Of a DNA stretch of 64,000 nucleotides, positions 1-9,660 are shown one piece after another; the first letter of the stretch is position 1; each line of letters opens with the position of its first letter. Below the pieces are notes generated by a model. It ran no database searches, had not been told where the DNA came from, and worked only from the letters and a program-made list of their open reading frames with translations. The DNA comes from Candidatus Syntrophopropionicum ammoniitolerans (GTDB taxonomy: Bacteria > Bacillota > Desulfotomaculia > Desulfotomaculales > Pelotomaculaceae), in the NCBI GenBank assembly GCA_013201395.1, contig JABMJD010000007.1, forward strand, positions 27,077 to 91,076. Reading direction: 5' to 3'. Both the position numbers and the translations under genes were made by a program.

Positions 1-143
1 GAAGCAGCACTAAGGGAAATACTCCGGGTGCCGCGAGGGTGCCTGGTTTGAGCCACCTGCGGTTGTATCGCCCGGAAGTTTAAATTCGAAGGCAGGTGCA
101 CGGCTTAAATTTTGGAACCGCCCCGGGGAGGGCGGTTTCTTTA
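1..143 (+). ncRNA. ffs: Signal recognition particle RNA (3' part; 5' end lies outside the window) with intrinsic terminator
   Basis: Begins with GAAGCAGCACTAAGGG...GGGTGCC, typical of the SRP RNA helix 8 region; located directly upstream of dnaX as in Firmicutes; followed by terminator AACCGCCC-CGGGGA-GGGCGGTT-TCTTT at 116-143. Confidence 0.75.
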
Positions 144-193
144 ATTATTATAAAGATAAAATATAGTGTAAGCAGGCGAGAAAGGAATATCCT

Positions 194-1966
194 ATGACCT
201 ATCTAGCCCTATATAGAAAATGGCGTCCGCAAACATTCGGAGAAATTATCGGTCAGGAACATATTATTCGGACGCTAAAAAACGCGGTTGAGTCCAGCCG
301 GACAGGCCACGCCTATCTTTTTTGCGGCACACGTGGTACAGGGAAAACAACGACGGCCAAGGTATTGGCAAAAGCCTTGAACTGCCTGGAACGAGTTGGT
401 CCTGAACCCTGTAATCAGTGTGATAATTGTAAAAATATCACTGCCGGGCTGGCTGTTGATGTGATAGAAATAGATGCGGCCTCTAACCGGGGCATTGACG
501 AAATTAGGGATCTAAGGGAAAAAATAAAATTTGCACCGGCGGTAACCAAATTCAGGGTATACATCATTGACGAGGTTCACATGCTTACGAATGAGGCCTT
601 CAATGCTCTTTTGAAAACCCTGGAGGAACCGCCACTGCATGCTGTTTTAATTTTAGCTACCACAGAACCCTACAAGGTGCCCCTGACCATATTATCACGC
701 TGTCAGCGCTTTGATTTTAAGCGAATAGAGCCGGCAGACATAATCGAGCGGCTGAGGGAGGTTGCCGCCGGTGCCGGGCTGGAGGTTGAAGAAGAAGCCC
801 TGCGGCTCATTGCCAGAGCAGCCGAAGGTGGCCTGCGTGATGCCCTCAGTATCCTGGATCAGGGGGCAGCCTTTGGGGAACTAAAAATCACCGCTTCTGA
901 TGTACATAACATTCTTGGCACAGTAAGGGTTGACGCTTTGGACATCATGGCCGGCCATCTTGCTTCCGGAGAAACAGGATCTGCCCTGCGCCTGGTGTCC
1001 GAGCTGATCTCCGAGGGGAAGGATCTGCGCTTTTTTGCTAGAGAAATGACTGGGTATCTAAGGTTATTGTTGTTGGAAAAAATAACACCTGGTTCGGCTA
1101 TCCGTGAAGCCTGGGGGGATCCGGCTATGATCACAGCCAGGGCGGCAGACTTTTCTATGGAAGGCCTGCTGCGTGGGGTAGAGATTCTGGCAGAAGTAGA
1201 TCAGGGGATGAAATGGAGCTCCCAGCCCGGTATCATTTTAGAATTGGCTTTGGTAAAGGCCTGCCGCGCGGGGGTAATAACCAGCGAGTCTTCATTGTTG
1301 GCCCGCCTGGAGGAGGCGGAGAAAAAGCTGCAGATGCTGAGTAATGCACCGCCTCCAGCGGGAAAAACCATGATTTCGTCAAAGGTTGTTCAACAAAATG
1401 ATCAGCCTGGGCCTGGCGGGGGGCACACTGCCTCTACAAGCCCGGCGCAAATTAGCCCCGGGGGGGATAGCAAAAAGAAACCTGCTCAGGAGGTTCAAAA
1501 AACATATCAGCCGGGGCCGGATGATATACCCCTGGATAAAGGTGGGGAAAAACTGCCTCGGGAAGCAGCCAATAGTCCTTTGGACGTGGGGATTGATCTG
1601 AAGCAGGTAATGGATTCCTGGGAAGAGGTAATAGGAAGGATCCGGCAGGAACGTTTGCCGATTTACTATAATTATGTTAAGACACAGCCACTAGCTTTGC
1701 ATGGAAACAGCCTGGTGATTGGGTTTCCCGAGGGCGAAGATTTGGCTAGAGAAATGGCCAGTCAACCGGAACAGAAAGAATATCTAGAGGGCCTGCTGCA
1801 AAGGTTTTTTCAGGGGGAGTGGCAGGTGTCCTTTAAACACTGCCGGGGTACAACCAAAACGCCCGAAAAAAGACCTGACAATGGGGACAGGATACTGAAT
1901 ATTAAAAAACGTTTTAGAGGAGTAGAGGTTGTTCTGGAGGAAGAAGAGGGAAATACCTTATTTTAA
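194..1966 (+). CDS. dnaX: DNA polymerase III subunit gamma/tau
   Basis: [27 protein letters not shown]... with Walker [13 protein letters not shown], zinc motif and DEVHML; synteny with ebfC-recR. Confidence 0.97.
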   Translation: MTYLALYRKWRPQTFGEIIGQEHIIRTLKNAVESSRTGHAYLFCGTRGTGKTTTAKVLAKALNCLERVGPEPCNQCDNCKNITAGLAVDVIEIDAASNRGIDEIRDLREKIKFAPAVTKFRVYIIDEVHMLTNEAFNALLKTLEEPPLHAVLILATTEPYKVPLTILSRCQRFDFKRIEPADIIERLREVAAGAGLEVEEEALRLIARAAEGGLRDALSILDQGAAFGELKITASDVHNILGTVRVDALDIMAGHLASGETGSALRLVSELISEGKDLRFFAREMTGYLRLLLLEKITPGSAIREAWGDPAMITARAADFSMEGLLRGVEILAEVDQGMKWSSQPGIILELALVKACRAGVITSESSLLARLEEAEKKLQMLSNAPPPAGKTMISSKVVQQNDQPGPGGGHTASTSPAQISPGGDSKKKPAQEVQKTYQPGPDDIPLDKGGEKLPREAANSPLDVGIDLKQVMDSWEEVIGRIRQERLPIYYNYVKTQPLALHGNSLVIGFPEGEDLAREMASQPEQKEYLEGLLQRFFQGEWQVSFKHCRGTTKTPEKRPDNGDRILNIKKRFRGVEVVLEEEEGNTLF

Positions 1967-1989
1967 CTATATTAAAGGGGGGTTCTAAA

Positions 1990-2307
1990 ATGATGGGTGG
2001 TAACATGAACAAAATGATGAAACAGGTCCAAAAAATGCAGCAGGAAATGGTGAAGCTGCAGGAAGAATTGGGCGAACGCAGGGTGGAAAGCACTGCCGGA
2101 GGCGGGGTGGTGAAGGTAGTTGCTAACGGGAAAAATGAAGTTATATCTATAGAGATCAAACCGGAAGTAGTGGATCCGGAAGATGTAGAAATGTTGCAGG
2201 ATTTGGTCACTGCTGCTGTTAATGAAGCCCTACGGCAAGCACAGGATATGGTATCCCAGGAAATGGGTAAACTTACCGGTGGTTTAAAAATACCTGGAAT
2301 GTTTTAA
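1990..2307 (+). CDS. ebfC: YbaB/EbfC family nucleoid-associated protein
   Basis: [47 protein letters not shown]; between dnaX and recR. Confidence 0.95.
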   Translation: MMGGNMNKMMKQVQKMQQEMVKLQEELGERRVESTAGGGVVKVVANGKNEVISIEIKPEVVDPEDVEMLQDLVTAAVNEALRQAQDMVSQEMGKLTGGLKIPGMF

Positions 2308-2309
2308 AA

Positions 2310-2912
2310 ATGAACTACTATACCAAAACAGTAGCGAGGCTAATAGATCAGTTTTCCAGACTTCCCGGTATTGGCCCCAAAACCGCCCAGCGCCTGGCCT
2401 TCTACCTGTTGGTAGCACCGCCGGAGGTGGCAGCGAATCTGGCTAATGCTATTGCTGAAGCGCGGACTACAGTCCGCTACTGTCAGGTGTGTGGTAATTT
2501 TACCGAAGGAGACCGCTGCTTTATCTGCAGTGACGGCAGGCGCTCTACCGATATTATATGTGTGGTAGAACGCCCCAGGGATATAGTGGCGATGGAGAAA
2601 ACCAAAGGTTTTAGAGGCCTTTACCATGTACTGCATGGGGTGATTTCTCCAATGGAAGGTGTCGGACCGGGGCAGCTGCGCATCAAGGAGCTAATGAGAC
2701 GCCTGGAAGGCGCTCCGGTGAAAGAGATTATTCTGGCCACCAATCCTAGTGTGGAAGGAGATGCGACTGCCCTTTATCTAGCCGGCCTGATTAACCCTCT
2801 GGAAATCAGGGTGACCAGATTGGCCCACGGGCTTCCTGTTGGTGCCGACCTGGAATATGCGGATCAAATAACGCTCAGCAAAGCACTGGAAGGCAGAAGG
2901 GTAATTAAATAG
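2310..2912 (+). CDS. recR: Recombination mediator protein RecR
   Basis: LIDQFSRLPGIGPKTAQRLAFYLL, C4 zinc finger CQVCGNFTEGDRCFIC, Toprim VVERPRDIVAMEKT. Confidence 0.97.
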   Translation: MNYYTKTVARLIDQFSRLPGIGPKTAQRLAFYLLVAPPEVAANLANAIAEARTTVRYCQVCGNFTEGDRCFICSDGRRSTDIICVVERPRDIVAMEKTKGFRGLYHVLHGVISPMEGVGPGQLRIKELMRRLEGAPVKEIILATNPSVEGDATALYLAGLINPLEIRVTRLAHGLPVGADLEYADQITLSKALEGRRVIK

Positions 2913-2963
2913 GAATACTTTTCATTTGGGGCCATATAATGGTCCCAAGGGGGTGCCTGGACC

Positions 2964-3230
2964 ATGGAATGGAAATTGATTTTAGTGGCGCTGGTCGGGC
3001 TTTTTGGTTTCTATTTTGTGGGGTCCGTCTTGTTTCGCCCCCTGCGTTTTCTGATTCGTTTATGCGCTTGGGCTGTGCTTGGGATGGCACTGCTGGTGCT
3101 GATTAACCTATTGTTTGGGCGGTTTGGTTTTCATATTGCGATTAACCCGGCAACAATACTAACAGCAGGCCTGCTTCAACTGCCCGGTGTTGTACTCCTG
3201 GTGCTGTTAAACTGTTTTTTTGTGGGTTGA
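2964..3230 (+). CDS. bofA: Pro-sigmaK processing inhibitor BofA family protein
   Basis: Small two-TM protein in the conserved recR-bofA position. Confidence 0.75.
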   Translation: MEWKLILVALVGLFGFYFVGSVLFRPLRFLIRLCAWAVLGMALLVLINLLFGRFGFHIAINPATILTAGLLQLPGVVLLVLLNCFFVG

Positions 3231-3441
3231 CTAGCTGGAAGGCTGCTTGGGCTGTATTTTGCTGAGCCTTATCTAGTATTGGTACTAATAGCAACCCAGA
3301 TCTTTGATCCCTTTTATAGAATAATAATGGGAAGCAGGGAGAATTATAGAAGGAAGGGTATTGCCCGATCCATCTTGTCGACCTGCTTTTTTGCTATTTA
3401 TAAAGCCGACACGTTTAAAAAACAGAGGGATAAATATACTA

Positions 3442-4107
3442 ATGTCAGACCGCATCGTGGAGGCTTACATAGGCGAATATGCTTCAGGTAAAAGTGAATG
3501 TGCCATCAACCGGGCCCTGGAATTGGCCCGCCAGGGCAGAAAGGTAAATCTAGTTGATTTAGACCTGGTCGAGCCCTTTTATACCCTGCGCCCCCTGCAA
3601 AAAGAACTGTCCCAGTTGGGACTGGAGGTAATTGCCTGGAAAACTGAGGAGACTGTGGGGCTGGGTGAAGCGGGCACAGTGATTAAACCGGCAGCACGTT
3701 GGGCCCTCAGGCGTAGAGGGGATGTTATTCTTGATATTGGTTACGGGATTGAGGGGGCCAGGACCTTAAATCTGCTGGAGGGCGCCAATCAGGATCCGGA
3801 TTTGAAAATTTTTGCGGTGATAAATATATCCCGGCCCATGACGGCCAGTGTCAAGGATATTGTGGCTGAGGTCAGTACTATGGGGCACGTGGATGGGCTA
3901 ATTAATAACACACACCTGGCTGAGGAGACAACGGCGGCATTAGTGCAGGCTGGGGCCCGGACAGTAACCACAGCCGCAGATGCAATAGGCCTGCCAGTGA
4001 TAGCTACCCTGGCAGAAGAAAAATTGGCTGAGGTAATAGGCCCGGTGGATTGTATGGGCAACAGGGTCCGGCCCCTTAAGAGATTCATGCCCAAGGCGTT
4101 CTGGTAA
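3442..4107 (+). CDS. P-loop ATP-binding protein preceding the kor operon
   Basis: MSDRIVEAYIGEYASGKSECAINRALELARQGRKVNLVDLDLVEPF; Walker A-like GEYASGKSE. Start refined to ATG 3442. Confidence 0.7.
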   Translation: MSDRIVEAYIGEYASGKSECAINRALELARQGRKVNLVDLDLVEPFYTLRPLQKELSQLGLEVIAWKTEETVGLGEAGTVIKPAARWALRRRGDVILDIGYGIEGARTLNLLEGANQDPDLKIFAVINISRPMTASVKDIVAEVSTMGHVDGLINNTHLAEETTAALVQAGARTVTTAADAIGLPVIATLAEEKLAEVIGPVDCMGNRVRPLKRFMPKAFW

Positions 4108-4131
4108 AAACGCTAGAGGAGGAATTTTTGG

Positions 4132-5226
4132 ATGACAGAGGCACCTGTGATAGAAGAAAAAAGGGTTTTTATGACCGGGAACGAGGTGGTGGCCTGGGCG
4201 GCGCTAGCGGCAGGGGCGGATATCATGTATGGCTATCCAATCACACCACAAAACGAGGTTATGCATTACTGGAGTCGGTTGGCCCCCAGATATGGGAGGA
4301 ACTTTTTGCAGACGGAAGATGAGCTTTCAGCTGGTTTTGCTACCACCGGTGGGGTGATGGCGGGGAGCAAGGCTTTTACTGCCACAGCCGGCAGCGGCAG
4401 TGTGCTGATGCAAGAGCCCATGGCTATGGCTGAAATGATGCGGTTGCCTACTGTGACGGTGGTACAGCAAAGAGGTGGTCCTTCCACTGCAACGGTAATT
4501 TACTCCCAGCAGGAGGTTACCCTGACAACAATGGGCGGTAATGGGGAAGGGATCAGGGTGGTTTATTCCACAGCCGGGCACCAGGATCTTTATGACTATA
4601 CCATCAAAGCTTTTAATATAGCCTGGAAATATCGTTTTCCCACCTTTGTGTTAGGAGATGGTTACCAGGCAAAAATGCGTGAACCACTGACAATTTACGA
4701 CCCGGAAAGGCGGGGGATCAAGCTGTTGCAGCCAGATCCTTTTGTAGGCGGGGAGGGGGAACCAGGCCGGGATAGACCACCTGCTCAGTATCGGAACACC
4801 TACAACCTGGAAGAAGAGCTCTATGAAAAAATAATGAGCGACATGAGGGAGTTTGAGGAAAACTCTGCTGACATAGCAGAATATGAATCCAGACACACAG
4901 AGGATGCGGAGCTGGTGATTATAGCCCATGGTATTGTTTTCCGGGCAGTGAGGGAGGCTGTAGACAATCTTCGTCGACAAAGTTTATCGGTAGGCGCCTT
5001 CAGACCGGTGACCTTGCGACCTTTACCAGGAGGCCAGATAAAGGAACTGGCGGCCAGAGTGAAAAAAATTTTGGTGGTTGAATCTGCATATGGACAAATA
5101 GCCAGGCTGGTAAAAGAGAAGGTCTGTGGGGCAGCCTGTGAAATATATTCCATGTTCAAGCCCGGCATTGGTATTGCCGCAGCAGAAGTGGAAATGCGGG
5201 CCAAAGAGATACTGGCTAAACAGTAG
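4132..5226 (+). CDS. korA: 2-oxoacid:ferredoxin oxidoreductase alpha subunit
   Basis: MTGNEVVAWAALAAGADIMYGYPITPQNEVMHYW... pyrimidine-domain features; adjacent beta, gamma and ferredoxin subunits. Confidence 0.88.
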   Translation: MTEAPVIEEKRVFMTGNEVVAWAALAAGADIMYGYPITPQNEVMHYWSRLAPRYGRNFLQTEDELSAGFATTGGVMAGSKAFTATAGSGSVLMQEPMAMAEMMRLPTVTVVQQRGGPSTATVIYSQQEVTLTTMGGNGEGIRVVYSTAGHQDLYDYTIKAFNIAWKYRFPTFVLGDGYQAKMREPLTIYDPERRGIKLLQPDPFVGGEGEPGRDRPPAQYRNTYNLEEELYEKIMSDMREFEENSADIAEYESRHTEDAELVIIAHGIVFRAVREAVDNLRRQSLSVGAFRPVTLRPLPGGQIKELAARVKKILVVESAYGQIARLVKEKVCGAACEIYSMFKPGIGIAAAEVEMRAKEILAKQ

Positions 5227-5260
5227 ACAGGGTTGTGTAATATTTCTAAAAGGGGGTTTT

Positions 5261-6025
5261 ATGATGCAGCCGGTTCCTGCAATGCCAAAATCATGGCGGC
5301 TTGATAACAAACCACATAAATTTTGTCCGGGATGTGGTCACGGGCTGATTTTAAAATGTCTGGGAAAGGCAATTGATGAACTGGAAATCCAGTCCCGGGT
5401 GGTCTATGGGTGTGACATAGGCTGTTCCCTGCTTTCTTGGGACCTTTTTAACCTCGATGCGGTACAGACCCACCATGGACGCACAACCCCAGTTATGGCC
5501 GGTATGAAAAGGGCCCGGCCGGAATTAATATGTATTGCTTATATGGGTGATGGTGGGGGGTACTCAATCGGTGTTCAGCATTTGGTTGGCGCCGCCATGC
5601 GCAACGAAAAGATAACAGTTATAGTTGCCAATAACACCCAATATGCGATGACTGGCGGGCAGATGGCTCCGACTACACTACCGGGACAAAAAACAGAAAC
5701 CTCCCCCTATGGCCGAGATGCTGAAACCACTGGGCTGCCGTTCCGGGGGGCGGAAATGATTGCTGCTATCGTACCCGAGGGCGCTTATGTAGCCAGAGGC
5801 AGCATTTCCCACCTGACACAGTTGACCAGATTTTTGAAAAAAGCTTTAAAGAACCAAATCGATGGACATGGTTTTTCTTTTGTAGAGGCACTTTCCGCTT
5901 GCCCCACCAATTGGCGGACGGATGCGGCTAGGACATGGGAGTTTGTTGAGAAAGACATGGCTGAACATTTTAAAAGGGGAGAAATAAAAATTCCGGGGAA
6001 AAAGGAGGCTGTTACGGATGCCTGA
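5261..6025 (+). CDS. korB: 2-oxoacid:ferredoxin oxidoreductase beta subunit (TPP-binding)
   Basis: KFCPGCGHGLILKCLGKAIDEL, GDGGGYSIGVQHLVGAAMRNEKITVIVANNTQYAMTGGQMAPTT; SD AGGGGG upstream of ATG 5261/5264. Confidence 0.9.
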   Translation: MMQPVPAMPKSWRLDNKPHKFCPGCGHGLILKCLGKAIDELEIQSRVVYGCDIGCSLLSWDLFNLDAVQTHHGRTTPVMAGMKRARPELICIAYMGDGGGYSIGVQHLVGAAMRNEKITVIVANNTQYAMTGGQMAPTTLPGQKTETSPYGRDAETTGLPFRGAEMIAAIVPEGAYVARGSISHLTQLTRFLKKALKNQIDGHGFSFVEALSACPTNWRTDAARTWEFVEKDMAEHFKRGEIKIPGKKEAVTDA

Positions 6026-6599
6026 AACAACCACACGGATGGTTCTGGCCGGTGAAGGAGGTCAAGGTGTCCAGGCCATAGCAGAAATTCTCGCTGAAGC
6101 CGCTAATGAAGAAGGCCGCCAGGCTCTTTACATCCCAAATTTTGGCGTGGAACAAAGAGGAGGGGTTTCGGTTGCCTTTCTGCAGATTAGCGACCATGCT
6201 ATTGGGTCACCCAAATTCCTAAAAGGTGATATTGTAGCTGCCCTGAGCGAGCGGGCAGTACACCGTACAGCCACATATGCCGGACCGGAAACAATCTTTA
6301 TTTATGACAGTGCTATGGAGGGTGTAGAAGATGATTTGCCAAAAGATGCTGCCCGGGTTATACCCGTCCCAGCTATGGAGGTGGCCAAAGAAGAATTTCA
6401 CCCACGGGTTTATAACATGGTGATCATGGGGGCGCTGGTAGGCGCGACAGCAGTTGTTACCCTGGATCAGGCCAAGGCTGCTATAGAGAAAAGATTGGGT
6501 TACAAGTTTGAAAAAAAACCACAACTGCGGGATCTAAACTTCAAGGCTTTGGAGCGCGGCATTGAAATGGGCCGTGGGGCGGAAGGAGGTATAAACTAA
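6018..6599 (+). CDS. korC: 2-oxoacid:acceptor oxidoreductase gamma subunit
   Basis: MVLAGEGGQGVQAIAEILAEAANEEGRQALYIPNFGVEQRGGVSVAFLQIS. Confidence 0.88.
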   Translation: MPETTTRMVLAGEGGQGVQAIAEILAEAANEEGRQALYIPNFGVEQRGGVSVAFLQISDHAIGSPKFLKGDIVAALSERAVHRTATYAGPETIFIYDSAMEGVEDDLPKDAARVIPVPAMEVAKEEFHPRVYNMVIMGALVGATAVVTLDQAKAAIEKRLGYKFEKKPQLRDLNFKALERGIEMGRGAEGGIN

Positions 6600-6853
6600 T
6601 GGTGCCAGAGCTTAGAGGCAGAACCCTGGAGTTGGAAAAAGCCTTTTGGACCCTGTTTCCTGCTTTTTGCAAGGGCTGTGGTCTCTGTGTTGAAAAGTGT
6701 CCAGTCGATTGCATCGACTGGAGTGATATTCTGGGGGTTTACGGTACCCCTTCAGTAGAGGCAGACGATAGATGTATCGCCTGTGGGATTTGTGAAAATG
6801 TTTGCCCTGATTGTGCCATTCGGATAGATACTAGAAAAAATTCAAAAAATTAG
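6599..6853 (+). CDS. korD: 4Fe-4S ferredoxin (delta) subunit of 2-oxoacid oxidoreductase
   Basis: Two CxxCxxCxxxCP motifs: CKGCGLCVEKCPVDC and CIACGICENVCPDC. Confidence 0.88.
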   Translation: MVPELRGRTLELEKAFWTLFPAFCKGCGLCVEKCPVDCIDWSDILGVYGTPSVEADDRCIACGICENVCPDCAIRIDTRKNSKN

Positions 6854-6944
6854 TTTGTTTATTCTACCAATGGTTATTTTTCACCAAACCGGGGATGAAT
6901 TCATATTTTTATAATATAGCAGCATTTACATAGGTGGTGAAATA

Positions 6945-7130
6945 GTGGCTAGTGAATTTCCAGGTTGTATCTTATGCAGGCGGTTTTGTTCCGCCGGGCC
7001 GAGCATCTATGTGCAGGGGTGCCGTATCTGTCAGGACTGTGAAAAGAAAATAGTATCAGTTACTGTGGATGATCCTGCCTATGAGATATATGTGGAAAAG
7101 TTAAAAGAAATCTGGTCTCAAGCTGGCTGA
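6945..7130 (+). CDS. csfB: Sigma-G inhibitor Gin (CsfB) family protein
   Basis: CILCRRFCSAGPSIYVQGCRICQDCEKKIV paired Cys zinc-binding pattern; syntenic position upstream of the Orn/Lys/Arg decarboxylase-tmk block; GTG start with SD AGGTGG. Confidence 0.8.
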   Translation: MASEFPGCILCRRFCSAGPSIYVQGCRICQDCEKKIVSVTVDDPAYEIYVEKLKEIWSQAG

Positions 7131-7352
7131 TTGATCCTCTGCCAGCTTTAATTTTTTTTGGGCCAGTCGTATATGTCGGTGTGTTAGTTCAATATCCTGT
7201 TTGATTAAGTGAAGTTTCATCAGCGTGATACCAGTTTTAGCAGAAATTTCCCGATCCTTAATACCATGCTTCCATGCTCTGATCAACCTTCCCACATTGG
7301 TTTGGTATTTTTTAGAGAGTGCTTTTTCGTCTACTCGCAATTCTTTAACCAA
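7101..7352 (-). CDS. Small helix-turn-helix-like hypothetical protein, 3' overlapping csfB
   Basis: On the minus strand SD AGGAGGG precedes a TTG start at 7352 (MVKELRVDEKALSKKYQTNVGRLIRAWKHGIKDREISAKTGITLMKLHLIKQDIEL...); HTH-like GIKDREISAKTGITLMKLHLI. Confidence 0.6.
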   Translation of the reverse strand: MVKELRVDEKALSKKYQTNVGRLIRAWKHGIKDREISAKTGITLMKLHLIKQDIELTHRHIRLAQKKLKLAEDQSASLRPDFF

Positions 7353-7529
7353 AATTTTAACCCTCCTAATAAAAAACGTTATAATTATCTTAGCCTTTAA
7401 TCGCACATCTATAAGGCTAAACTGCTGGGAATATTAAAGGATGGAATTGCTTTTAATTAATAAATTTGTGATAAAATAAATATTGGTATTAACCTCATTT
7501 TTTGCAAAATTTTTATTGGAGGTTTTTTT

Positions 7530-8978
7530 TTGCCTGGCTTCCTAAATGATACACCTCTTTATGCAGCGCTTATCCAACATGGGAGACAAAACCCGGCCAG
7601 TTTTCATGTTCCCGGCCATGGACAGGGTAAGGGGCTGCCGCCGGAATTGGCTGGATTTACAGGACAAGCCTTGTATACCTTGGATCTCACGGAGCTGCCG
7701 GGTCTCGATGACCTGCACAACCCCATTGGACCTTTGGCTGGGGCACAGAATCTAGCAGCAAAAATATACGGTGCTGATAAAAGTTTTTTTCTTGTTAATG
7801 GCACAACGGTGGGAATTCAGGCCTTGATTACCGCCCTGGGGCAGCAAAAGAAAATTATTGTATCTAGAAACGCCCACCGCTCAGTGCTGGGGGGACTGGT
7901 TATTGCGGGTGCTGACCCGGTTTATATTTTACCTGACACTATTCCCCACTTTGAAATCGATTGTGGTTTAACATCTGCGATTGTCCAACAGGCACTGGCC
8001 GATAATCCCAATGCGGCGGCGTTATTGGTGGTGCGGCCTAACTATTATGGTATCGCGGATGATCTGGAAGGGATTGCCGGGGTAGCCCACCAGTCAGGTA
8101 TTCCCATACTGGTTGATGAGGCTCATGGAGCGCATTTACGTTTCCACGGGGGTTTACCTGAAGATGCCATGAATAGTGGGGCTGATGCGGCAGTCCAGAG
8201 CACACATAAACTAGGTGGTTCCCTGGGGCAGAGCTCGATGCTGCATCTGCAGGGGAGCCTGATGGATACAGATTCGGTTACCGCCGCATTACGCCTTTTA
8301 CAGACCACCAGCCCTTCCTACCTTCTAATGGCTTCACTGGATCTGGCCCGGTATCGGCTAGCCTTACAGGGTAGCGAAATGATGGAAAAGGTATTTTGCC
8401 TGACTCACAGTGTGCGTGAAAGGTTAGCTGGATGTAAAAATTTGCATATTCTAACGGCAGATTGTCTACCTGGAGAAAACTGGAGCCTGGATTCTACAAA
8501 ATTGGTAATTTCGGTACGGAACCTGGGCTTAACCGGTTATCAGGTTAACGAACTGCTGGCTAGACGTTACCGGGTTTTTCTGGAAATGGCTGATTTTTAT
8601 AATGTGGTAGCCTTTTTGTCCCTCGGTACCACAGAGGAAGACTGTGATCGGTTAGTGGCAGCATTGCAAGATATCGCCTCCAGGGAAAAACTACCGGCTT
8701 TATCCCGGCTGCCTGCTGTGCCATTATTGCATAAAACAGCCATGAAACCACGTGATGCATGGTTTGCCCCGGCGGAAAGGGTCCTCCTGGGGGAAGGCAG
8801 GGGAAAAATTAGCGCAGAAACTGTCGCCGTTTATCCTCCCGGTATACCCGTGTTAAATCCGGGTGAGGTAATAACAGATGAAATATATGAATATCTGCTG
8901 GATGTGCGCAGGTGGGGGTTATCCTGTCAGGGACCAGCCGATCCCACCTTAAAAACAATTAAAGTTGTGTTAGAATAG
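7530..8978 (+). CDS. Aminotransferase class I/II-fold Orn/Lys/Arg decarboxylase family (YaaO-like)
   Basis: PASFHVPGHGQGKG..., PLP lysine motif AAVQSTHKLGGSLGQSSMLH; SD GGAGG then TTG start. Confidence 0.92.
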   Translation: MPGFLNDTPLYAALIQHGRQNPASFHVPGHGQGKGLPPELAGFTGQALYTLDLTELPGLDDLHNPIGPLAGAQNLAAKIYGADKSFFLVNGTTVGIQALITALGQQKKIIVSRNAHRSVLGGLVIAGADPVYILPDTIPHFEIDCGLTSAIVQQALADNPNAAALLVVRPNYYGIADDLEGIAGVAHQSGIPILVDEAHGAHLRFHGGLPEDAMNSGADAAVQSTHKLGGSLGQSSMLHLQGSLMDTDSVTAALRLLQTTSPSYLLMASLDLARYRLALQGSEMMEKVFCLTHSVRERLAGCKNLHILTADCLPGENWSLDSTKLVISVRNLGLTGYQVNELLARRYRVFLEMADFYNVVAFLSLGTTEEDCDRLVAALQDIASREKLPALSRLPAVPLLHKTAMKPRDAWFAPAERVLLGEGRGKISAETVAVYPPGIPVLNPGEVITDEIYEYLLDVRRWGLSCQGPADPTLKTIKVVLE

Positions 8979-8997
8979 CATTATAAAATGATCAGGA

Positions 8998-9660
8998 ATG
9001 TTGTTTATGACGAAAGGTAAATTCATTGTTTTCGAAGGCATAGATGGTTCCGGAAAAACCACCCAGCTCAAACTTCTTGGTGATCAACTGCAAGAGCAGG
9101 GATTGCCGGTACTGTATACCAGGGAACCGGGTGGTACCCGGATAGGTGAAGCGATCAGGGGGATTTTGTTAAATCCTGCCCACAGCGAACTGGTTCCCCG
9201 GGCCGAAGCCCTATTATATGCAGCTGCCAGGGCCCAGCATGTAGCCCAGGTAGTAAAACCGGCTCTGGCGTCAGGTACAATTGTCCTTTGTGATCGTTTC
9301 TTGGATTCCAGCCTGGCTTATCAGGGGTTTGGGCGTGGTATGGATATCAGTTTGCTGGAAAGCATTAATGAACCGGCTACCGACGGGTTGGTTCCCGACC
9401 TGACGATCATCCTCAGTTTCTGTGCCGGGGATGGAATAGACAGAATCAAAAGGTCCGGCCGTCCTATTGACCGGATAGAACGGGAAGCGGCAGCATTTCA
9501 CATGCGGGTTGGGGCCGGCTACCTGACCCTGGCTCGACGTGATCCCGGGCGTTACAGTATTATCAATGCCAACAGGTCGGAAGAAGGGGTGCATAAAGAT
9601 ATCATGGCGGCTCTGGAGGGGGTTTTAGATGAAATTTCTAAAGGAAATAGTAGGGCATAA
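8998..9660 (+). CDS. tmk: Thymidylate kinase
   Basis: GKFIVFEGIDGSGKTTQLKLL..., TREPGGT, DRFLDSSLAYQGFGRG. Confidence 0.97.
   Translation: MLFMTKGKFIVFEGIDGSGKTTQLKLLGDQLQEQGLPVLYTREPGGTRIGEAIRGILLNPAHSELVPRAEALLYAAARAQHVAQVVKPALASGTIVLCDRFLDSSLAYQGFGRGMDISLLESINEPATDGLVPDLTIILSFCAGDGIDRIKRSGRPIDRIEREAAAFHMRVGAGYLTLARRDPGRYSIINANRSEEGVHKDIMAALEGVLDEISKGNSRA

Noticed and set aside
1386-1601. 71-aa alternative-frame ORF inside dnaX
   Set aside because: Lies in the Pro/Gly-rich linker of DnaX; no frameshift signal convincingly identified.
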